Shown here: positions 55,886 to 64,000 of the stretch, one piece after another
Layout of the letters: each line of letters opens with the position of its first letter
Position numbering within the stretch: position 1 is the stretch's first letter
From: Dactylorhiza incarnata
Taxonomy: Eukaryota; Streptophyta; Magnoliopsida; Asparagales; Orchidaceae
DNA length: 64,000 bases
Assembly: GCA_033032865.1 (NCBI GenBank)
Contig: JAWHQI010000040.1
Coordinates: forward strand, 8,167,001 to 8,231,000
Direction of reading: 5' to 3'
Program-made: the position numbers and the translations under genes
The notes under the pieces: generated by a model
Database searches by the model: none
Told to the model about the DNA's origin: nothing
What the model saw: only the letters and a program-made list of their open reading frames with translations

Positions 55886-58026
55886 AGTACTTCGTGAAGT
55901 GAGCCTCAAACATCAACTCCTCACAGAGCTTGCCAAAACAAGGGATACACACCCTTCCATTTCTCTTTAAAAGTTCATCGACCACCTCCAAAGCACTGCC
56001 TTCGCTTTGCTGAGCTTCCAACACCAATTGCTGACACTCCTCGTCTGCACCGGTTTCCTCTAGAATTCGATCTGCTAGATCACACTGCATCTCGATCCAG
56101 TTCAGCCGAGCTGCGCTGGACTCACCCTTAGCCACACACACAATGCCAAGGGTCTCAAACTCTCGCACCAAACGCTCGTCATGCGCTTCAATCCAATTTC
56201 CCTGCCCGGAATACTTTCTACTCAAGGCGTCGGCCACCACGTTGTCCTTGCCTGGCGTATACTGAATCGCTACATCATAGTCCCCAAGGAACTCGACCCA
56301 CCTACGCTGCCTCATGTTAAGATCCTTCTGATCTAAAAGATACCTCAAGCTTTTGTGGTCCGTGAAGATTTCAACATTCGCACCATACACGTAGTGCTGC
56401 CACAACTTCAACGCAAAAATCACCGCCGCCAACTCCAAGTCATGGACGGGGTAATTTCTCTCATGAGGATTTAGCTGCCTCGACCCATAATCTATCATGT
56501 TGCCATGCTACACCAGCACGCAACCCAAACCGCATCCGGACGCGTCGCTGAAAATCTGGAATCCTTCAGTCCTACTAGGAAGACTTAGGATCGGAGCAGA
56601 CATCAATCTTTCCTTCAAGGTCTCAAACGCACGGGCACACTCCGGCGTCCACACAAACTTCTGGTCCTTTCGGGTAAGAGTGGTGAGGGGCAATGCCATC
56701 AGTGAAAAGTTCTCAACGAACCTTCTGTAATAACCGGCTAGTCCAAGGAAACTCCGGACTTCCGCCACGGTTCTCAGTACAGGCCAATCTCTAATGGCTT
56801 CAACCTTCGCAGGATCCACTGCCACCCCAACTCCACTAATCATGTGACCCAAGAATGCCACTTTCCCGATCCAAAACTCACACTTTGAGGACTTAGCATA
56901 AAGTTGGTTTTCCCTCAAAGTCTGCAACACAATTCTCAGATGAGACTCATGTTCCGCCTTCAACTTCGAATACACTAAGATGTCGTCGATGAACACCACC
57001 ACAAACGAATCCAGGTATTGTCGAAATACTCGGTTCATCAAATCCATGAACACTGATGGTGCATTCGTCAAACCAAACGGCATCACCGAAAACTCAAAAT
57101 GACCATATCTCATCCCAAACGCCGTCTTGGGAATATCCTCTTCTCGAATCCTTAACTGATAGTAACCCGACTTCAAGTCCAACTTGGAGTACACCGTCGA
57201 CCCCACCAACTGATCGAACAAATCATCAATTCGCGGAATCGGGTACTTATTCTTGATGGTCAACTTATTTAACTCGCGATAGTCTATGCATAGCCGCATA
57301 CTACCATCCTTTTTCTTAACAAACAACACCGACGCACTCCACGGTGAGGAGCTGGGCCTAATGTACCCATGCTCAAGCAACTCTTGCATCTGCACCTTTA
57401 GCTCGGCCAGTTCCTTCGGTGCCATCCTAAATGGAGGATGCGACATCGGCCTCGCACCCGACACCAACTCGATCGAAAAGTCGATTTCACGCTGAGAGGC
57501 ACTCCCGAAAGCTCCTCAGGGAACACATCCTCGAATTCATCCACCACTGGCACTTTTTCGATCGCCAACTTTGTGGAGTGAGTTTCCAACAAAGCGACAA
57601 ACGCCTCACCGCCTAAATTCACTGCACGCACCATTTGCACGGCAGAAATCAGGGACCAAGCCACTCCGCATAGGCCCTCGAACTTGACTTCCGCTCTTCT
57701 TTCACTCCTTAAGGTCACCACCTTCGACAAGCAGTCAATATTAGCTCGCTGCTCTGCAAGCCAGTCCATCCCCATGATGATGTCAAATTTGGCTAGTGGT
57801 AGGATCGCTGCTACCAACTCGAAATCACACTCGCAAATCCTCAGCACAATGCATCCCTTCCTTCCAGTGGTCATAAAAGACCCATTCAGCATGCGCACAC
57901 TAAGCTCTGCCTCTGCCTCGACAGTATCAACACAGATCCTCCAAATAAATCTTTCCGCGAGAAAAGAGTGTGACGGTCCCGTGTCAAACAACACTCTAGA
58001 GGGGTAGCCAAAAACTAGCACGAAAC

Positions 58027-58101
58027 CTAACACGCGTATAACGAATATATAAAGGTTGCAAACAGTTTAAAGATATTAAACGAAACTCTGAACTTTTGAA
58101 C
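58027..58101 (-). other. Putative 75-bp intron between Gy4 gag and pol
   Basis: On the minus strand GACAG|GTTCAAAAG...CGTGTTAG|GTTTCGTG. It is AT-rich and interrupts the same codon as the Gy1 intron (ACA G|G.). Unspliced, the frame meets TAA about ten codons in; spliced, gag joins protease in frame. Confidence 0.7.
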
Positions 58102-59275
58102 CTGTCACCACGTCGGGTTGACGAATCGCTTCCTGCTGCCCTAGGTTGTACGCTCTAAGCTGCACAGGGGGAAAACGAGAAGCACTGGACTCTGCCGCTT
58201 TCCCTTTCTCCCCAACACTAGGACCGGAATGCACCGACTGCTCTTACCTCTGCTCTGCCTCAGATCCACCCTCGAAACAAAACCGAGCTATGTGGCCAAC
58301 CTTGCCACACTTGTAGCACGTCACTGGTCCCTTGGAACGGAAATCTAAATAAGCCGCACCGCTTCTCTCGCCAGTCCTAAAAGGATGGGGTTCTTTCTTC
58401 CACCAACTTTTCTCAGACTTCCCCTGAGACTGAGATGGCTTACTTTCCCCCTGCTTGGCCGGCAAGCCCCTGTGGCGCTGGGTTCACTCCATATCGTTCT
58501 CTAAAGTTCGAGCAGCTTCAACTAACTCATTGAACCCCACATTCTTTAAGGCTATCATAGGTTGCCTTAAATTCTCTCCCATACCCTGATAGAAGAGATT
58601 ATCCCTCTCCTCAACGTCTGCCATGGCCGTTCCCGCGTAATGACCCAACCGAGTAAACTCCTGCAAGTACTCGTCTACTATCTTCTTGCGCTGTACCAAG
58701 TGCAAGAACTGTCGCTGAAGGGCTAACCTCGTCGAAGAGGGGATATAGCACTTCAGGAAAACATCCCCGAACTCTTCCATGAACGGGGCACGTCCAGGGA
58801 AATCACGACCGCTATGATTCACCTACCACAGCTTGGCGTCGCCTTCTAACATGAACGCTGCGAACTAGGACTGCTTGTCCTTTGGGGTCTCTGCCGCTTT
58901 CAGAAGTTCCTGATTTCTCGCCAACCAATCCTCAGCGTCCGTCGGAGTGCCAACTCCTTTGAACATCGGAGGATGGAAACTCAGATAGTACTTCATCTGA
59001 CAATCTCCTTGCCCATCCGCTCTCTCGGCTAACGGCTCTACCTGCCTTACTCCCACCTCCGGCGTCTCAGTGCCCGAAGTAACATGAGTCGCAGCCTGCA
59101 TGACAGGCATCACAATCTGTGGCATTGCCGCAGCTTGAGCCGCCACCATCGCCTCCGCTAGCATACGATAGAAGTCTGCAGGGGACACGTCCATATTCAC
59201 AAGGGCTGGGGCCGTAGCACTGCTTGCCGAAGGCTCCTCTTGTCGTCTCGATGTGCCCGCATTGTTGCCACCATC
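58102..59275 (-). pseudogene. Gy4 gag, three in-frame stops
   Basis: A single frame after the acceptor GCTTATGCTAG: N-terminus DGGNNAGTSRR, then MDVSPADFYRMLAEAM, the gag core (EDWLARNQELLKAAE, FLKCYIPSSTRLALQRQF, EYLQEFTRLGHYAG), a basic QGESKPSQSQGK stretch and the knuckle CYKCGKVGHIARFC (about 58270-58312). In-frame stops lie at about 58863, 58825 and 58485. The frame itself is kept throughout. Confidence 0.85.
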
Positions 59276-59415
59276 CTAGCATAAGCAAGGAAACACGAAT
59301 CAAACTCTATTCGCAAGACCCGAACGCAAGGACACTCATGGTCCCGCAAGGTACTCCTATGCGGACAACCTCTTAACGCGATCTGAACATGCTAAACCTC
59401 AACAAGAACGCTAAC

Positions 59416-59433
59416 CTGGCTCTGATACCAAAT
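59416..59433 (-). other. Gy4 primer binding site
   Basis: Minus strand ATTTGGTATCAGAGCCAG next to the LTR end; perfect TGGTATCAGAGC. Confidence 0.85.
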
Positions 59434-60837
59434 TGTAACACCTCCCCTATAATGACTATATAATATAGGTCCGGCCAGGACCCCACGACATATAATCGCC
59501 ACAACTTTAGTATTAAAAAGTGATATAGATTTAACCATCTCAAAACTCAGAACAAACACAGCGGAAACATTAAATAAACCACAGAAGTTGTCCACATCTA
59601 CATAAGAGTATTATGGCCTTAAGGCCTTACAACACTCATACTCTAGACAAACAAACAGGGCATATAAAATGTCCAAGAGATCATCACAATCCTATGCTAC
59701 ATCGGCATGCAAGCCAGAATAAGTAAAGACATCATAGTCAAACAAGAAAGCAGGAAAAGAGCCCTTCATGAAGCTTAGGCCTTCTTAGTCCGCGAGCTAG
59801 GTCCAGCATGTGATCCTTGCCCTGCATCCAAATCACAAATAATGGTATAACGAGGGTCATCTTTGGCTGACCAACAATGTTGTAACAACACCCCTCCTCC
59901 CAGCCGTCCTAGCAGACCCCGGGGAACTACATCACTTTGCAAGTCAGCACTTCGTATGCAAATGTAATAAACAATAATAACATAAAAATGACAGGCACAA
60001 GTGTCACAAGCATCATCCATGTTTCTATGTTGAGCAATAAAAGTAAGGGGGCCTAACGATGCATCATGTATGCAAACCTGGGTTTCACCCAAGGCACCCT
60101 ATGACGTGTATGCTTCTAACATAACAACACACATCAACATTTCACAACAAACCAAGGGTACTTATCATTTCCCCACGGGCGTGCAAGCCCAAGGCCAAGA
60201 ACTCCACAGAGACCTCACCCCTTACATGGATCATCTTGCCAACGGGCGCATCAGCATACTTGTTCTCGCCACAAGCACTAAGCCAAAAGCCAAGAACTCC
60301 ACTGAGACCTCACCCCTTACATGGATCATCTTGCCAACGGGTGCATCAGCATACTTGTTCTCGTCAGTTAGCCCAAAAGGGGACTTTTCTTGCCGGGACA
60401 CTCTCCCCACATGAATCCAAGCATTCACGGTCTAGCCAGCTGACCACAAAGACAAAGTCACGCCTTCACATACACATAAAATTACCCTTTCCAAACCAAC
60501 GTTCGTTCTCACACGAAATATAATGGTTACACACACGACATTTTCGCCGTCATCGGATTTCTAGCAAAATCCCTAAAATGCATGTTAAGCAACATCACCG
60601 AATCGGACAAACGGTCACAATTTTGGCTTCATCCAAAATGCCTAATCCACTAATGGAGCGGATCTCTAGTGCAAAATCATGTCGGGGACAGACTCAATAA
60701 ACCCGATGGTTCTTCTTGAACCAAGGCGACCCAAACTCCTCTCATTTTAGAGATCTTGCGCCATAAATTTCAGAAAAGAGAAGGTAAAACCAAAGATGCC
60801 ATGCACGCATCCTAAAACTGGGAGAGATGTCGTTACC

Positions 60838-60861
60838 CAAAGAGTTCTCTTCCTCACCATG
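60838..60861 (-). CDS. Candidate LTR-encoded first exon of Gy4 gag
   Basis: Minus-strand ATG at 60861 plus seven codons before TGG|GTAACG. The joined frame enters DGGNNAGTSRR of gag at 59275. Confidence 0.58.
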
Positions 60862-61149
60862 CATCGGTTGAAAGACACGGATAGAAAGAAGCGCCTTCTA
60901 GTCCTCTCCACTGATCTGGTTTCAGATCGGCGAACGGAGCTCCGGTGCTCCAACAATGGCGGATCTAGCCTTCTTCTTCCTCCAAACCCTACCTCTCTCC
61001 TTAGCCTCCAAAAGCACAAAAGACTTAAAGAAAAGAGAATAGAACTTCTCTGCCCTATTAAGAGCCTTAGGACGCACTTATCTGGACCTTAGGATTAATA
61101 TCCAAACAGATCAGACATCCAGGAAACGCTACTTACAGAACAGGCTCCG

Positions 61150-61430
61150 TCAGCTAACGCCGGCGTTAGTGCTAACCCCTGCGTTAGCTCCTCGACGAAG
61201 TCCCCTTCGACAAATCCAACTCAACGACCCGACGGAACTGCATTACCTGACTAAAAGCTATCGCCGGCATTGGCAATACCGCCCGCGTTAGCTCTTCGAC
61301 GAACTCCCTTCGATGAAATCGACTCGACGAATCCAATTTGATGAACGCCATCGAAATAAGTGCTTTACTCGACGGGGAAGCTAACACCTGCGTTAATACC
61401 TAACGCCGGCGCTAGCTGTCAGATACGGGA
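61150..61430. repeat. GCTAACGC/GCGTTAGC and TCGACGAA block in the Gy4 LTR
   Basis: Palindromes of the type GCTAACGCCGGCGTTAG alternate with CTCGACGAA-like motifs. The copy in the central LTR is at about 52805-53075. Confidence 0.75.
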
Positions 61431-61491
61431 AAAACCTGAACTAGCCTTAGGCATTCCAGCCTTCGCGCTCTGCGAAACCTGGGGTGTTACA

Positions 61492-63315
61492 CAAATGATC
61501 TCCAAAAATTCTCATCTTTGGATTTGTTAAGGGTTTAGGTACAAATAGCCTATGTTTCAATTTTCAAGTCAATATCATATCCCAATCAATAGTTATTCAA
61601 GAAATAGTGGCTATCCTACCCTAGGGATCAGTCCCACCAAAATGGCCCTACATGGAGCTACACTGCTCCTTTTGGGGTGAAACTAATTTTAAAATAAAGT
61701 AGACTCCAAGGGCTACAACTTTGGTGTTGACCACTTTTTCTGTAGAGGGCCCTAATTATTTTTAATAATTAATTCTAAGTGCTGCCAATAATAAAACAGA
61801 AAATGGAATAATAAAAATCTGCAGCACGAATCTTAAAGCAATATTGGAGGGCATCCCTTCATCTTACTCCTCCAGCCGACGGTTAGGATAGCCCCGACCT
61901 GTAGCCTCTTCTATGACCGTTTCCCGGCCACCCGACCACCTCCCTGTCCGGCCACCACCACGAACACCACCTCCGTTGAGGTGGTGGCTATCGTCAGGCG
62001 ACGACACGGCCGTCGGTGGGGCGGTTTCCGGCGAACCCGACCAAGCCTTTTTCATGGAAATTTTCAGATTTGTCTCACTTGGATCGGGCTCAATTGAGCC
62101 TGATTTCTCACCTATTTTGATCTAAGATATATCCATCGAGAGAGAGAGGAGGAGAGGAGGACCTTTATTGTAGACCAACGACGATGGCAGCGGTGGTCGG
62201 CCATGGATTTTCCCATCTCCGACGAGCTTGTCTAATCTCTCCATTCTCCACCAAAACCTTCGATCCAATATATGATTTTGACTGCCATCCACCCTTTGAA
62301 ACTAATGGTGGAGTTGGATTTGAGAATGGGGGGCTGTATAGGGGAATTTGAGGGGGAAATTTTCGGCCATGGCCATTAAGACTTTTTTGGAAAACTGAAA
62401 TCTCATCAATTCAGCCACTATATGGCCTGGAAAAACTCCTAACCTTCTTGTAACAACTAGGGGAGATGAATCCCCATCAATTGGGAGATCAATTGGCCTC
62501 CCCTGGCCATGAATGCCATTACTCCCTCTCTTTCCCTCTCCTCCATTTTTGGGGGAAATGGAGTTTCTCTCTCCTGGCCGAATTTCTTGAAATTGAATGG
62601 CAATTTCAGTAACTCCCAACCCCATTAGCTAGTGGACCACCTCAATTGGGTCTAGCCCAAGTGGATTGGGCTTGATTAGGTCAAAATAGATCATTTTGAC
62701 CTAAATTTAGTGTGGAGTTCACATTGGTCAATTTGACCATTTGGGTTGACCCCAATTGGTGGATAGTGACCCATTGGTTTCTCTTAAGGGTTAGGAAGGT
62801 CTAGGTAGGGTCAATTTGGCAAGGTGGAGGACAATTGACCCACAATAGGGCAATTTGACCAAAACAGGGCTATAGTTGGCTTTGATCAAATGGGCCAAAT
62901 TGGTGGTCCCATGGTGGGGCTTTTTGGTCCATTGTGTCCCTAATATACTTATAAGGGTAGGGGCAAGGTCAATTTGGCATGGTGGAGGCCAATTGACCCT
63001 AATTAGGCTACTTTGACCAATTTATGGTTTAGGTTGACTTTGGTCAACTTGACAACTTTGGTTGACCCCAATGGGTCCTTAGTGGTCTAAGGGGACCCCT
63101 AATGGGTTAGGTATGTTATGGTGGGGTCAAAGGGTCAAGGTGAGGCCCTAAAGTCCAACCCTATGCCTGTTAACTAGAAATTGCTATTTGCAGACCACTG
63201 TGGTTTCCTTCTTCTTGGCTAAGGCCAAGTGGTCTCTTCAAGCTTCCTAGTGTTTTGTCATGACCTAGTCATGACAAAACCACTATAGGGGTCTAGTTGT
63301 TTGGGAGATGTTACA
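61492..63315 (-). mobile_element. Gy5 3' LTR, proximal part
   Basis: On the minus strand the LTR starts TGTAACATCTCCC at 63315, right after GGACGAAATT and a T-rich stretch that takes the place of the polypurine tract. It runs until Gy4 at 61491. The part at 62650-63180 is full of short TTGACC/GGTCAA phrases. No genes are seen. Confidence 0.55.
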
Positions 63316-63339
63316 AATCCCAATAAACAAAAAAAATAA

Positions 63340-64000
63340 TTTCGTCCCCGAAATTCAGGCTAGGCTTGCGGGGTTTTCACTGAGAGTGACTGAACGTAAC
63401 ATCCCCTAAGAATTGAAGTTATTCCCGACTCGAAGAGCACTGACTATCTCTGCCACACTAGTTCTAGTGGCTCCCAGGTGTGCTCCTCCTGTCCGTGTTT
63501 TTACCACAGGACCTTGACCAGCGGGACCTTCTTGCGTCGCAAGCTCCATCTCGGTGTCGTCTATCCGGACCGGCTCCAGGTGAATCAATCAATTGGAGGC
63601 TACAAGGCCGTCTATAGTAGAAATCCACTGCTCCGGCCGTAGTAGAGCTCTCCTAAAGGAGGAAATGTGGAAGACATCATGCAAACCCGCTAACTCCGGC
63701 GGCAGCTCTAGTCTATAAGCCAACGGGCAGATCCACTCCAGGATCCTGTAAAGCCCCATCTATCTCAGACTGAGCTTCTTCCGCCTACTAACCCGCGAGA
63801 CTCCCTGCATTAGACGTATCTTCCAGCACACCTGGTCTCCAACCTGGAACTCTACCTGACGATACTACGCATCGTAATACCTGACATGGCTGCTCTGGGC
63901 CCCAACATCCTAATTCGAATCAGTCGCACCTGGGCATTTAGGTACTCCACAAATTCCGACCTGAGTGCCTTGGGATCCTCATCCTGGATCCAAGATAGTG
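63340..64000 (-). pseudogene. Gy5 integrase C-terminus and chromodomain, degraded
   Basis: Minus-strand chromovirus pol end, running out of the window. Readable pieces are VSRRKKLSLR-like and [19 protein letters not shown] (about 63650-63800), EPVRIDDTEMEL, then in another frame KVPLVKVLW, a TAA, and QEEHTWEPLELVW, which is the chromodomain. Frameshifts and stops show that it is dead. It differs clearly from Gy1-Gy4. Confidence 0.7.

Larger units (their letters stand above)
53149..58026 (-). pseudogene. Gy4 pol (protease to chromodomain), broken and interrupted
   Basis: Minus-strand chromovirus pol. Protease reads LFDTGPSHSFLA (about 57990); RT has [24 protein letters not shown] (57470-56900); RNase H has [34 protein letters not shown]; integrase has [26 protein letters not shown]; the end has LHDVFHVSVLRKA and a chromodomain (NKKVKLVKVHWDNCGRDEFSWE). 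Breaks: a frameshift near 57480, TAG at 56508-56510, stops near 54030 and 53780, and a copia solo LTR at 54457-55885 inside integrase. A polypurine tract (about 53149-53169) closes it. Confidence 0.88.
59434..61491 (-). mobile_element. Gy4 5' LTR
   Basis: 2,058 bp, minus strand TGTAACACCCC...GGGGAGGTGTTACA. A palindromic GCTAACGCCGGCGTTAG block lies at 61150-61430. The 24-nt exon MVRKRTLW is at 60838-60861 with donor GTAACGA; the inferred intron is 59276-60837 (1,562 bp) and includes the primer site. The base block beyond it is CAAAT (61492-61496); a matching duplication at the other end was not found. Confidence 0.9.

Noticed and set aside
61864..62125. Pro/Gly/Arg-rich frames
   Set aside because: They lie in the Gy5 LTR and have no domain; the two strands are equally open.

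Overview
The window is nuclear DNA of a flowering plant: a GT-AG spliced host gene embedded in nested transposable elements. The clues are an Au-type SINE, chromodomain-bearing Ty3/gypsy elements of the Tekay/Del type, SIRE-like Ty1/copia elements, a CACTA element and hAT elements. The species cannot be told from the sequence. There is no bacterial-type operon, CRISPR array or rRNA/tRNA gene.

Layout. 1-5850: copia tails, two SIRE-like LTRs (463-2230, 2645-3843) and an unclassified 2-kb segment. 6609-26777 (minus): a complete four-exon gene for a Tim17/Tim22/Tim23-family membrane protein of 191 codons. Its second intron is 18.8 kb and holds a SINE, an RTE LINE fragment, a 561-bp hAT-type element, a degraded minus-strand LTR element, a full-length gypsy element (Gy1, 13677-24555) inside that, a second hAT element inside the Gy1 LTR, and a copia integrase remnant. 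27020-28115: copia RT/RNase H remnant. 28207-35834: left part of a CACTA element carrying a 1,140-bp TIR element and a 2.7-kb solo LTR.

35835-64000: gypsy elements nested in each other. Gy2 (plus) is broken by the young Gy3 (37916-46953) and then by a minus-strand element Gy5, whose 3' LTR is in turn interrupted by Gy4 (minus, 51087-61491) and a second partial internal region that shares one LTR with Gy4. A copia solo LTR sits in the Gy4 integrase.

Most interesting pattern. In Gy1, Gy3 and Gy4 the LTR carries an ATG, exactly 24 nt of coding sequence and a GTAACGA splice donor. A matching acceptor lies just before gag, in the same frame, so Gag appears to begin inside the LTR and to be joined to gag by removing an intron that contains the primer binding site. 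A second small intron (81 bp in Gy1, 75 bp in Gy4) lies at the same codon between gag and protease and contains an in-frame stop: retained, it gives Gag only; spliced, Gag-Pol. Gy3 lacks exactly this intron, as expected after reverse transcription of a spliced RNA. In addition, each LTR family here carries its own array of short palindromes, and otherwise related gypsy LTRs carry different arrays. All splicing statements are inferred from sequence only.
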